Assembly (NCBI GenBank): GCA_945873625.1
Contig: CAMCDS010000022.1
Location: 1-38,848 of the forward strand
DNA: 38,848 nucleotides
From: an uncultured Porphyromonadaceae bacterium
GTDB taxonomy: Bacteria > Bacteroidota > Bacteroidia > Bacteroidales > Muribaculaceae
Direction of reading: 5' to 3'
The notes beneath the pieces were generated by a model, which saw only the letters and a list, made by a program, of their open reading frames with translations, was not told the DNA's origin and searched no databases. This document shows, one piece after another, positions 1-8,154 of the stretch. The translations under genes and the position numbers were made by a program. How positions within the stretch are numbered: position 1 is the first letter of the stretch; every line of letters begins with the position of its first letter.

Positions 1-39
1 GTGGACGTCAAGGCCGGCGACTGTTCGGTTTCTGTCCAT
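1..39 (-). CDS. IS110-family transposase, N-terminal fragment cut by the window edge (probable)
   Basis: Read on the minus strand, an ATG at 39-37 opens a frame running off the left edge: MDRNRTVAGLDVH. The GLDVH(K) motif is the usual start of IS110-family transposases, whose RuvC-like DEDD domain has its first catalytic Asp in this position (Asp11 here). A TATATTTG -7 box lies 26 bases upstream. Only 13 codons are visible, so the assignment rests on one short motif plus start-codon and promoter placement. The element would extend leftward out of the window. Alternatives such as another RuvC-fold protein cannot be excluded. Confidence 0.6.
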   Translation of the reverse strand, partial: MDRNRTVAGLDVH

Positions 40-64
40 ATTATTGAATTTAGAATTATTCCTC

Positions 65-72
65 CAAATATA
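65..72 (-). promoter_or_regulatory. -7 promoter box (TATATTTG) of the left-edge transposase
   Basis: The minus strand reads TATATTTG, an exact match to the Bacteroidota TAnnTTTG consensus, 26 bases before the ATG at 39. No convincing -33 TTG is visible at 19-21 bases upstream, so the promoter is only probable. Confidence 0.45.
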
Positions 73-109
73 GTAAAATTGTGACTTAGAGCACGCAGGA
101 GGGGACAGG

Positions 110-136
110 AATCAAGGCGTCAGCCTTGATTTTTTT
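110..136 (+). terminator. Intrinsic terminator upstream of porX
   Basis: A 9-bp perfect stem (AATCAAGGC / GCCTTGATT, 110-118 with 123-131) with a GTCA loop is followed by a T run to 136. Outer bases 106-109 and 139-142 (CAGG / CCTG) could extend the fold. No plus-strand gene lies to its left in the window, so it ends a transcript from outside, insulates porX from the insertion sequence, or belongs to a structured RNA at the IS end. Confidence 0.7.
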
Positions 137-170
137 ATCCTGCCGGTGTGGAAATCTCAAGATTTTTATC

Positions 171-178
171 TAAATTTG
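171..178 (+). promoter_or_regulatory. -7 promoter box (TAAATTTG) of porX
   Basis: TAAATTTG matches the Bacteroidota -7 consensus TAnnTTTG and sits 24 bases before the porX ATG at 203, which predicts a short leader of about 15-20 bases. No clear -33 TTG is seen. Confidence 0.5.
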
Positions 179-202
179 CATCAAAACAGCCACATTTCTA
201 CT

Positions 203-1738
203 ATGAGCAAGATTCTCTGGGTCGATGACGAAATCGACTTTCTTAAGCCGCACCTGCTTTTCCTGAAGACGAAAGGCTACGACGTGGAGACCGCAACCAA
301 CGGTCCCGACGCGCTCGACATGCTCGACCGCGAGCCTTTCTCGCTTATCCTCCTCGACGAGAACATGCCCGGTCTGACCGGGCTCGAGACCCTCTCGCGC
401 ATCAACAGCAGGCATCCCGACATACCTGTGATCATGATCACCAAGAGCGAGGAGGAGAACATCATGACGCAGGCCATAGGCAACCAGATAGCCGACTATC
501 TCATCAAGCCGGTGAACCCCAATCAGATATGGTTCTCTATCCAGAAGAATCTCAACAGCGGACGTCTGGTGGCCGAGCAGACCACGAGCGACTATCAGCA
601 GGAGTTCCGGAGCATCTCGACGCTCATCAACGACGCCGCGTCGATTGAAGACTGGATGGACGTATACCGTCAGCTCGTCAGATGGGAGCTGAAGCTCGCC
701 GGCACCGACACGTCGATGGACGAGATGCTGCTCATGCAGAAGCGCGACGCCAACAGCAATTTCTGCAAGTTCGTGAAGCGCAACTACGAGAAATGGGTTA
801 CCTCCGACGAGCATCCCCTCATGAGCCACGAAATCTTCAAGCGGCGCATCTTCCCGATGCTCGACGCCGGCGAGAAGGTGCTCTTCGTGCTGATCGATAA
901 TTTCCGCCTCGACCAGTGGAGAGTGGTGCAGCCGTTAGTGAGCGAATGGTTCAACGTGTCGGAAGAGCTCTACACCACCATCCTGCCTACCTCCACGCAG
1001 TATGCGCGCAACTCCATCTTCGCCGGGCTGATGCCCCTTCAGATTGAGCAGATGTTTCCACAGCTGTGGGTAGACGAGGATGAGGACGAGGGGCTCAACA
1101 TCCACGAGGCCGAACTCATCGACACGCAGCTCAAACGCTTCCGGCGCAAGGAGAAGTTCTCCTATTCGAAGCTCAACGACTCGGGAGCGGGCGAGAAGTA
1201 TCTGCGCACGGTGAAGTCGCTCAAAGACAATCAGCTCAATGTGGTGGTGCTCAACTTCATCGACATGCTGTCGCACGCGCGCACGGAGTCGAAGATGATA
1301 CGCGAGCTTGCAAGCTCCGACGCGGCCTACCGGTCGCTGACCGAGTCGTGGTTCCGCCATAGCTCTACGGTAGAAATCTTCCGTCGGATGGCCGAGCTCG
1401 GATTCAAGATCGTGCTGACCACCGACCACGGCACTATCCGCGTCGACAACCCCATAAAGGTGGTGGGCGACCGCAACACCAACACCAACCTCCGCTACAA
1501 GGTGGGCAAGAACCTGAACTACAATCCGAAGCAGGTATATGAGATGCACAATCCCAAGAAGTTCGGACTTCCGGCCCCCAACCTCTCGTCGACGTTCATC
1601 TATGCCTGCAACGAGGACTTCTTCTCCTACCCCAACAACTACAATTATTACGTGCAGTACTACACAGGCACGTTCCAGCACGGCGGCATCTCTCTTCAGG
1701 AGATGCTCGTGCCTCTCGTAACCCTCACACCGAAATGA
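203..1738 (+). CDS. porX: PorX: T9SS response regulator with PglZ domain
   Basis: This is a 511-residue protein of the PorX family, which couples a receiver domain to an alkaline-phosphatase-like PglZ domain and controls type IX secretion with PorY and SigP. Residues 1-120 are a receiver: acidic pocket D8-D9, phosphoacceptor D52 in LLDENMPG, and LIKP with the conserved Lys. The C-terminal half is PglZ-like, with a TTDHG metal-site motif at D408-H409. I chose ATG 203 (MSKILWVDDE) over the longer frame at 146 because family members begin right at the receiver domain and the -7 box at 171-178 would otherwise lie inside the gene. The stop overlaps the next start as ATGA. Whether it acts as a transcription factor or a phosphodiesterase cannot be read from the sequence. 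Confidence 0.93.
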   Translation: MSKILWVDDEIDFLKPHLLFLKTKGYDVETATNGPDALDMLDREPFSLILLDENMPGLTGLETLSRINSRHPDIPVIMITKSEEENIMTQAIGNQIADYLIKPVNPNQIWFSIQKNLNSGRLVAEQTTSDYQQEFRSISTLINDAASIEDWMDVYRQLVRWELKLAGTDTSMDEMLLMQKRDANSNFCKFVKRNYEKWVTSDEHPLMSHEIFKRRIFPMLDAGEKVLFVLIDNFRLDQWRVVQPLVSEWFNVSEELYTTILPTSTQYARNSIFAGLMPLQIEQMFPQLWVDEDEDEGLNIHEAELIDTQLKRFRRKEKFSYSKLNDSGAGEKYLRTVKSLKDNQLNVVVLNFIDMLSHARTESKMIRELASSDAAYRSLTESWFRHSSTVEIFRRMAELGFKIVLTTDHGTIRVDNPIKVVGDRNTNTNLRYKVGKNLNYNPKQVYEMHNPKKFGLPAPNLSSTFIYACNEDFFSYPNNYNYYVQYYTGTFQHGGISLQEMLVPLVTLTPK

Positions 1739-2769
1739 AAGCGCTGACAATCATTCTCATATCCCTCCTCGCCACACTCTCGGCCATGGCTGCGCCCGAG
1801 GCTCCCGACTCGGCTCTGCGGGCTTCGCTCCGCAAGCTCGAATGTCGGGCCGACAGCGGAAATCCCAAGGCCATCTTCGACCTCTCCAACGTCTATGAGC
1901 AGGGTTATGGCCCGGTGGCCGCCGACTCGGCCCGTTCGGTAGAACTGCTGCGCAAGGCTGCCGGCCTCGGCTATGCCCCGGCCCAGAACTATCTTGGCTA
2001 TAAGCTCTTCAACGGATATGGAATGGAACGCGACCGCAAGCGCGGTCTCGACCTCATAGAAGAGGCGGCCATGAAGGGCGACCCCAAGGCCGAGGCCAAT
2101 CTCGGCTGGCTCTTAGTGAGCGGCGAGGAGGTGGAGCCCGACCCTGAGAAGGCCGTCTACTGGCTCGGCAAGGCCGCCGGTGCCGGCCTCCCTATGGCGA
2201 TGCTACAGCTCGGTGCCGTATATGCCGAGGGGCTTCCTCCGGTAGCGCCCGACACACTGAAGGCAGTGGCACTTTACCTTGACGCCTCACGCGCCGGTGT
2301 GCCGGAGGGCGACATCCGACTCGAGAAGCTGATGGCTCCCGCGTGGGCGCAGCTTCCCGCCGATTCAGCCCTCAGCCTCGGTCTGACGTATTATCTCGAC
2401 GACAACGCCCCCGTGTCGGCCGCCGCCCTATTCAGCGTGGCAGCCGCCAAGAGTGATGCGCGGGCCTGCGCCCTACTGGGAGAATGTTATGCCCTGGGGC
2501 GTGGCAAGCCTTACGACTATTCGCTTGCGATACAGTCGTTTTACCGAGCCGCCGACATGGGCTATGCCCCGGCGCAGTATATACTCGCCGAGCTGCTCGA
2601 CATCTTCCCCGACGCCCTCACCGACATCATCGACAGCGGCGTGAACCGCAACCAGGAGGCCAACGTCAATGCCGTCTACTGGTATGAGCAGGCGGCCGAG
2701 GCCGGCATCAGCAATTCGGAAGAGGCCCTGAGCCGACTCTGGCAAGCGCCCCCTTCCGCTCCGGAATAG
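1735..2769 (+). CDS. Secreted Sel1-repeat (TPR-like) protein
   Basis: A 344-residue protein begins with a signal peptide (MKALTIILISLLATLSAMA, cleavage near A20). The mature part is a string of Sel1-like repeats with the usual A..LG..Y..G.G...D...A..WY..AA..G pattern, about seven in all, so it is a solenoid scaffold in the periplasm or on the surface. Its start overlaps the porX stop (ATGA), which implies translational coupling, and porW follows after 56 bases. Sel1 proteins mediate protein-protein contacts. A role in T9SS assembly or regulation is inference from position only; I do not recognise a characterised orthologue. Confidence 0.85.
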   Translation: MKALTIILISLLATLSAMAAPEAPDSALRASLRKLECRADSGNPKAIFDLSNVYEQGYGPVAADSARSVELLRKAAGLGYAPAQNYLGYKLFNGYGMERDRKRGLDLIEEAAMKGDPKAEANLGWLLVSGEEVEPDPEKAVYWLGKAAGAGLPMAMLQLGAVYAEGLPPVAPDTLKAVALYLDASRAGVPEGDIRLEKLMAPAWAQLPADSALSLGLTYYLDDNAPVSAAALFSVAAAKSDARACALLGECYALGRGKPYDYSLAIQSFYRAADMGYAPAQYILAELLDIFPDALTDIIDSGVNRNQEANVNAVYWYEQAAEAGISNSEEALSRLWQAPPSAPE

Positions 2770-2800
2770 CCCCGCCCCGGCTGGCTCTGAACAATATATG

Positions 2801-2838
2801 AGGTTCATCTTGCGTTTAGTGTAAGATGAACCTTTTTC
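2801..2838 (+). terminator. Terminator-like hairpin overlapping the porW start
   Basis: AGGTTCATCTT (2801-2811) pairs perfectly with AAGATGAACCT (2823-2833). Three more G-U or G-C pairs are possible inside, and TTTT follows. The right arm contains the ATG at 2826, the first possible porW start. It may be a terminator after the Sel1 gene, an attenuator, or a translation-blocking hairpin. Confidence 0.65.
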
Positions 2839-5786
2839 GTTACATCCTCCGGCGCATGCGGCCCCGCGCCGTTCACTTCGCCGCGCTCCTGAGCGTGGTG
2901 GCGCTGGTCGTGGCCCTTGCGTCGTGCTCCACGAAGAAAAACACCCCCCTGTCGCGCAACTGGCAGGCGTTCACCACACGCTACAACGTCTACTACAACG
3001 GCGACGAGCATTATAAGGAGCAGCTCAAGGAGATGGAGCTGAACTATGAGGACGACTACACCCGCACGCTTCTCACCCACCCGGCCGAGGCCCGCGCCAA
3101 CGAGAAACTGCCGCAGCCTACCGGCGACTTCAAGCGCACTATCGAGAAGATGCAGAAGGCGATCCAGCTCCACAGCATCAAGAAGAAACCCAAAAAGAAG
3201 AACAATACGCCCAAGGAGAAGGCCTTTCGCGCACGCGAGGAGTTCAACCCCTTCCTCCACAATGCATGGCTCATGATGGGTCGCTCGCAGTTCTACAACG
3301 GCGATTTCCCCGGAGCCGCAGCTACGTTCTTCTATATCTCGCGTCATTTCAAATGGATGCCGGCCGTAGTTACCGAAGCAAGGCTTTGGCAGGCGCGCAG
3401 CTACTGTGCCCTCGACTGGCTCTACGAGGCCGAGAACGCCATCCATGGCATAAAGGAGAAAGACCTCACCACCAAAAGCCTCCGGCGGCTCTACGACATC
3501 ACAATGGCCGACCTGCTCGTGAGGTCGGAGAAGTGGGACCAGGCTGTCGGTTATCTTCAGGCCGCCGCCAAGGGGTCGTCGGGCTCGCAGAAAAACAGGC
3601 TGTATTTCCTTCTCGGACAGGCTTACAGGCAGCTCGGTAAAAACCGCGAGGCATACGCAGCCTTCAAGAAGGCCGGTTCGGGAGCCTCGACAGCCTACCG
3701 CACCAAATTCAACGCACGCATCAAGCAGAGCGAGGTTTATGCCGGCTCCAACATCAAGGGTGAGGTAAATTCGCTCAAGGCCATGCTGCGCTACAGCCGC
3801 AACAAGGAATTCTTCGACCAGATATATTATGCCATCGGCAACCTCTACCTCTCGCGCAAAGACACGGCGAAAGCGAAGGAAAACTATATACTGGCCGTCG
3901 AGCAGTCGACGCGCAACGGCATCGACAAGGCACTCGCAAATCTCGCGCTTGGCAACATCTATTTCGCCGAACGCGACTACGTGAAGGCTCAGCCCTGCTA
4001 TTCCGAGGCCGTGCCCCAGCTCGACGAGAAGTATCCCGGCTACGATGTGCTCAAAAAGCGTTCGGACGTGCTCGACGAGCTCGCCACCTACGCCGGCAAC
4101 GTGCAGCTGCAGGACTCGCTGCTCGACCTCAGCAAGCTCTCGCCCGAAGAGCAGCTGAAGGTGTGCGAGCGTCTGGCCGAGGAGCTGAAGAAGAAGGAGA
4201 AGGAGGAGGCCGACGCGGCTGCCCGCGCGGAATATGAGGCGCAGCTCGGAGCGAAGGGCAACCAGATGAACAACAGCAACGCCCCCAACCAGTATCAGCT
4301 CAACACCGACAAATCGTGGTATTTCTACAACAACACGGCCAAGAACGCCGGTAAGACCGAGTTCCAGCGCCGCTGGGGAGCGAGAAAGAACGAAGACGAC
4401 TGGCGTCGCCGCAACAAGGCTTCGTTCGCATTCGACGACACCTCCGACGAGGCGGCCAACGACTCCATACCAGAGGGCGAGGAGACCGAAATGCCGCTTG
4501 ACTCCGTGGCTGCCGCCGCCGCCAACGACCCCCATAATCCGGAATACTACATGAAGCAGATTCCTTCAACGCCCGAGCAGATTCAGACCTGCAACGACAT
4601 CATTCAGGAAGGCCTCTTCAATATGGGATTGATTCTCAAAGATAAACTTGAGGACTTCCCTGCCGCGCGCATCGAGTTCACGCGCCTCGACACCCGTTAT
4701 CCCGACAATATCTATCGCCTCGACGTTTACTACAACATGTATCTCATGGCCGTGCGCGACAACGACACCGCCCAGGCCGAGCGCTGGCGGCAGAAGATAC
4801 TCGCCGACTTCCCCGATTCCCCATACGGAATCGCCATGCAGGATCCCGACTATTTCAATAAGCTGAGGGAGATGCACCTGCGTCAGGAAGAGCTTTATAA
4901 GGAGGTCTACGACGCATATCTCGACAACCGCAACGAGAAGGTGCACCGGCTGACGGCCGAGATGGAAAAAGAGTTCCCCCTCTCCCCCATCATGCCGAAG
5001 TTCGTGTTTATCGATGCCCTCTCGTATGTTACCGACAATGAGCCCGACAAGTTCAAGGAGCGTCTCGAATACCTCCTCGACAAGTGGCCGCAGACCGACA
5101 TGACCGACATGGCCGGAAGCATATTGAAAAACCTCAAGTCGGGCCGCAAGCTGCAGGGCGGAGGCACCAACGTGCGCGGAATGCTCTGGGACACACGCCT
5201 AACTGCCGATACCCTCGCCGCCCCCGGTGCCGACGGACAGCCCGCCGACTTCGAGCGCGACCCGAGCAAGCCGCAGTATCTCGTGCTCGCCTTCCCCGTC
5301 GACTCCGTAAGCCCCAACCAGCTGCTCTACGACGTGGCGCGCTTCAACTTCTCCTCGTTTGTGGTGAAGGACTTTGACCTCGAGCAGATGCGCTTCGGAG
5401 GAATAGGTCTGCTGATAGTAAAGGGATTCGCCAATCTGCGTGAGCTGGAGCACTATCGCGGTGTGCTTGCCGCCTCGCAATATAAGCTGCCCGATGCCGT
5501 TCGTCCCATCATGATAAGCAAGGCTAACTTCGAGCTGTTGCTGCGTCAGGGGCGCTCGTTTGAAGACTATTTCCGCTTCGAGGAGGAGTCGAAAGCCGCC
5601 GAGACAGAGGAAGAGGTGGTCGGTCCCGACCGCACCATGCCCTCGCCCGAGAACCCCGGCGACGAATCGCCCGAAAGCGACACTGTGCCCTCTGAGATAT
5701 CCCCGGAGACATCCGCCGAACCGGCTCCCGAACCGTCAGCTGCAGAAGAAGCTCCGGCCCCCGAAGAGGAGCCACAGGAAGATTGA
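2826..5786 (+). CDS. porW: PorW/SprE: T9SS-associated TPR lipoprotein
   Basis: A 986-residue lipoprotein of the SprE/PorW family, required for type IX secretion and gliding in studied Bacteroidota. It has a basic N-terminus, a hydrophobic segment and a lipobox ending LASC (Cys34 from ATG 2826, Cys24 from ATG 2856), followed by the family-typical STKKNTPLSRNWQAFTTRYN. Tetratricopeptide repeats fill roughly residues 150-440. A charged linker (Lys/Glu, then Asp/Glu-rich) follows, then a second TPR region near 590-770. The Pro/Glu/Ala-rich tail (about 920-986) looks disordered. Start choice is open: ATG 2826 lies in the hairpin arm, while ATG 2856 gives a more ordinary lipoprotein signal. Proximity to porX strengthens the T9SS call. 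The symbol is by family resemblance; sprE is the synonym. Confidence 0.87.
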   Translation: MNLFRYILRRMRPRAVHFAALLSVVALVVALASCSTKKNTPLSRNWQAFTTRYNVYYNGDEHYKEQLKEMELNYEDDYTRTLLTHPAEARANEKLPQPTGDFKRTIEKMQKAIQLHSIKKKPKKKNNTPKEKAFRAREEFNPFLHNAWLMMGRSQFYNGDFPGAAATFFYISRHFKWMPAVVTEARLWQARSYCALDWLYEAENAIHGIKEKDLTTKSLRRLYDITMADLLVRSEKWDQAVGYLQAAAKGSSGSQKNRLYFLLGQAYRQLGKNREAYAAFKKAGSGASTAYRTKFNARIKQSEVYAGSNIKGEVNSLKAMLRYSRNKEFFDQIYYAIGNLYLSRKDTAKAKENYILAVEQSTRNGIDKALANLALGNIYFAERDYVKAQPCYSEAVPQLDEKYPGYDVLKKRSDVLDELATYAGNVQLQDSLLDLSKLSPEEQLKVCERLAEELKKKEKEEADAAARAEYEAQLGAKGNQMNNSNAPNQYQLNTDKSWYFYNNTAKNAGKTEFQRRWGARKNEDDWRRRNKASFAFDDTSDEAANDSIPEGEETEMPLDSVAAAAANDPHNPEYYMKQIPSTPEQIQTCNDIIQEGLFNMGLILKDKLEDFPAARIEFTRLDTRYPDNIYRLDVYYNMYLMAVRDNDTAQAERWRQKILADFPDSPYGIAMQDPDYFNKLREMHLRQEELYKEVYDAYLDNRNEKVHRLTAEMEKEFPLSPIMPKFVFIDALSYVTDNEPDKFKERLEYLLDKWPQTDMTDMAGSILKNLKSGRKLQGGGTNVRGMLWDTRLTADTLAAPGADGQPADFERDPSKPQYLVLAFPVDSVSPNQLLYDVARFNFSSFVVKDFDLEQMRFGGIGLLIVKGFANLRELEHYRGVLAASQYKLPDAVRPIMISKANFELLLRQGRSFEDYFRFEEESKAAETEEEVVGPDRTMPSPENPGDESPESDTVPSEISPETSAEPAPEPSAAEEAPAPEEEPQED

Positions 5787-6157
5787 TACCCGCATCCACA
5801 ACGGGAATATAAATGATGCACATCCTTTCGCTTTGGCATGGAAAGGATGTGCATACTTGTTAATCCGTCAGTATGTTTTGCGTGAAAAGCTTAGAACGTG
5901 TTTTTGTTAAAAATGGGGGATAGTGTCGTTTTATAGGTATGTAATTCGGGGGATAGCGTCAAAGTTGTTATCTCTTCCAATAGCTTCAGTTGAATTTACA
6001 GTTGAATTTACAGTTTCTGTTTTACGCTGTATTGCTGATTTGAGGGGGAATGAGACAATGGTCCATATCTCTGCGGTCGGAGAATGGAAACAGTTGAAAA
6101 CTGCCTTTCGGAGTTTCAGGGTGCTGGGGAGCCTGTCTGAGGAGCGCCGGTGCGGGG
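5787..6157. other. Gene-free spacer between convergent porW and galactanase
   Basis: This 371-base AT-richer stretch has no credible gene. It holds a 14-bp inverted repeat (5816-5854), two copies of GGGGGATAGYGTC (5915-5927 and 5948-5960, 33 bases apart), and a tandem 12-bp duplication CAGTTGAATTTA (5987-5998 and 5999-6010). A GTG-started frame (5923-6198) crosses the repeats, has no recognisable domain and overlaps the galactanase end, so I do not call it. Confidence 0.7.
5816..5854. terminator. 14-bp inverted repeat, probable bidirectional terminator
   Basis: ATGCACATCCTTTC (5816-5829) pairs perfectly with GAAAGGATGTGCAT (5841-5854) across an 11-base loop. It lies 30 bases after the porW stop, between convergent genes. 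No T run follows on the plus strand; the minus strand continues with a modestly T-rich CATTTATATT. A terminator or mRNA 3'-end stabiliser is the simplest reading. Confidence 0.55.
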
Positions 6158-7204
6158 TCAGGGGCGGGCGGAGGCGCACTGGCGGAAGGCGTCCATGATT
6201 GCTGTGGGACGGTCGTCGGCAAAGGCGCCGAGGTGGTAGGCGGCGTCGGCGTTGATCTCCGGTGCCCAGTACCATACGCCGCGGCAGGCGCCGTCGGTGA
6301 GCGTGCGCGCGTCGCGTATGAGGCGTGCGAGCAGGTCGCGTCCCTCTTCTGGCCGGCGCGCGTCGAAGCCGGTCTCCACGATCATCACGTCGGTGCCGTA
6401 TTTCTTCTTCAGATGGCGTATGTTGGCTATGGCGTCGCTTATGGTAGAGTCGGCGTCGGGACGGAAGCCCCCTTCAATCGCCCAGAACGGATAGACGCTC
6501 ATACCTATCATGTCCCATTTCGCGCCGTTCTCTTTGAGTCCGTCAAACATCCGGTCGTACAGCTCTTGGTCGAATCCGTTGTCGAGGTGTATGATCACGT
6601 CGGCATCGGGATAGACGCTCTTCACTGCGTCGTAGCCCGCCTGGCTGAGTTCGGCGTATGCCTTCATGTTTTCGGGAGTATGGGCCACGGGCCAGAGGAA
6701 GCCGTGGGTGGTCTCGTTGCCCACCTGCACCCATCTTACGGGTATGGAGTCGTTTTTGAGCAGCGTGAGCGTGTAGCGTGTGTGTTCTGCGAGCGAGTCT
6801 TTCATCTGGCTGAGTGAAAGGTCTTTCCATTTAGCCGGGATGTTCTGCTTCCCGGGGTCGGCCCACCAGTCGGAATAGTGGAAATCAATCATTATGTCCA
6901 TTCCGAGGTCGCGGGCACGCCGGGCCATGACGAGCACGTCTTCCGGGCTCGAGAATCCTTCGAGCGGATTTTTCCAGACGCGCAGGCGTATGCCGTTGAG
7001 TCCGTAGTCTTTCATGAGCTTGGTTGTCTCCACGCGGTTGCCGAGTGTGTCGCGTGTGAAGCGTCCGCGAGCCTCGTCGGCAGTGGTGCCTGAGATGTCG
7101 GCTCCGAGTGTGAAATCATTGTTCAGGCAGCAGGGCGAGGCCGCTGTGGCGGAAGCGAATGTCAGCGCCATTACGGCCGCCGTGAGTGATAGTCGTATGT
7201 TCAT
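6158..7204 (-). CDS. Arabinogalactan endo-beta-1,4-galactanase, GH53
   Basis: A 348-residue secreted glycosidase. The signal peptide occupies about residues 1-22. The TIM-barrel family GH53 hydrolyses beta-1,4-galactan of type I arabinogalactan (pectin side chains). Conserved landmarks are GADIS near 34, GIRLRVW near 71-77, DFHYSDWWADPGKQ at 107-120, the acid/base Glu164 in VGNE, and the nucleophile Glu277 in VETGF. Length fits single-domain GH53 enzymes. It begins 3 bases after the queG stop, so it is the last gene of a housekeeping run, and no SusC/SusD pair or other glycanase is in view. Family assignment is firm; the precise substrate is inferred. Confidence 0.92.
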   Translation of the reverse strand: MNIRLSLTAAVMALTFASATAASPCCLNNDFTLGADISGTTADEARGRFTRDTLGNRVETTKLMKDYGLNGIRLRVWKNPLEGFSSPEDVLVMARRARDLGMDIMIDFHYSDWWADPGKQNIPAKWKDLSLSQMKDSLAEHTRYTLTLLKNDSIPVRWVQVGNETTHGFLWPVAHTPENMKAYAELSQAGYDAVKSVYPDADVIIHLDNGFDQELYDRMFDGLKENGAKWDMIGMSVYPFWAIEGGFRPDADSTISDAIANIRHLKKKYGTDVMIVETGFDARRPEEGRDLLARLIRDARTLTDGACRGVWYWAPEINADAAYHLGAFADDRPTAIMDAFRQCASARP

Positions 7205-7207
7205 AAT

Positions 7208-8146
7208 CTATGGTCTGTTGGCTTTCAGAAGTTTGAGCGCACGTCGCAGAGCCGTGCCGCGTGTGGTCGTTTCCCAGTCGTCGTCGGTCATTGAGGCCGG
7301 ATTGAGGCAAAGCACTCTTTCGAGCGTTTCGGTTACAGGGGCAGGTGTAGTGTCTGCTTCCGACCTCAGTATGGCTGCGTTGTGGGGGCAGACGAGCTGG
7401 CAGATGTCGCATCCGAAGAGGGTAGCTCTCCCCTCTTCCGATTCGAGCGCTATGCGGCTTTCATCGGGCAGAGGCTCGTCGGGGTTGCGCTCTATGGTGA
7501 GGAACGAGAGGCACCGCCGGCACGCCAGTGTTCCGTCGGGGCGTATGGCGTTGCCCGGGCATGACTTGCGGCATCGTCCGCAGTGGCTACATTCGAGTGT
7601 CGAGGGTTCGTCGGGCGGAAGCGGAAGGTCGGTGAGCAACTCGCAGAGGAAGAAGAAACTGCCGTATCCGTCGATTATCACCGTGCCGTTGTCGCCCCGC
7701 CGTCCTATTCCGGCTTTGAGCGCCCAGTATCTTTCGGGTATCGGCGCTGAGTCGACGCACACGCGTGTACGGGCACCTGTAAGCGCTTCAAATTCGCGGC
7801 ACAGGGGTTTGAGCTTCTTTCGGATGACGTCGTGATAATCGGCTCCGCAGGCGTACATCGATATGCGCGGAAGCGAGGCCGGACGTCTCTCCCGGCGAAA
7901 GTAAGGGAATGCGATGCTGACTACCGACTTTACCCCCGGCAGCACGTTGGCCGGGTCGGTGCGCAGCGTCCGGTGGCGTTCGAGCCACTGCATCGAGGCG
8001 TGTCCGCCGCTGTCGAGCCATCGGGCGAACTGCCCGTCGAGGGCGGGGTCGGTCTCCCCTGCCTTCGCAACGCCGAAGGCAATCGCCCCTGCGGCTTCGA
8101 CAGAAGCTTTCAGACGCGCTTTTATCTCTTCGGCGTGTAATTCCAT
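7208..8146 (-). CDS. queG: Epoxyqueuosine reductase QueG
   Basis: A 312-residue cobalamin-dependent iron-sulfur enzyme that reduces epoxyqueuosine to queuosine in tRNA, the last step of queuosine synthesis. The C-terminal half carries two ferredoxin-like [4Fe-4S] sets: CSHCGRCRKSCPGNA and, later, CDICQLVCPHN with a partner Cys in ACRRC. The N-terminal half (MELHAEEIKARLKASVEAAG, then SVVSIAFPYF) matches the cobalamin-binding part of the family. The 312 residues fit the compact Bacteroidota form, without the C-terminal HEAT-like region of some homologues. It starts 8 bases after the RNase H stop. Confidence 0.93.
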   Translation of the reverse strand: MELHAEEIKARLKASVEAAGAIAFGVAKAGETDPALDGQFARWLDSGGHASMQWLERHRTLRTDPANVLPGVKSVVSIAFPYFRRERRPASLPRISMYACGADYHDVIRKKLKPLCREFEALTGARTRVCVDSAPIPERYWALKAGIGRRGDNGTVIIDGYGSFFFLCELLTDLPLPPDEPSTLECSHCGRCRKSCPGNAIRPDGTLACRRCLSFLTIERNPDEPLPDESRIALESEEGRATLFGCDICQLVCPHNAAILRSEADTTPAPVTETLERVLCLNPASMTDDDWETTTRGTALRRALKLLKANRP

Positions 8147-8154
8147 GGTCCGGA

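Noticed and set aside
2805..4535. 576-residue minus-strand frame opposite porW
   Set aside because: Leu/Val/Gly-rich shadow with no domain; it is antisense to a recognised gene and is produced by GC-rich codon bias.
5923..6198. 91-residue plus frame in the porW-galactanase spacer
   Set aside because: GTG start, internal tandem repeat, basic low-complexity end, overlaps the GH53 gene, no domain.
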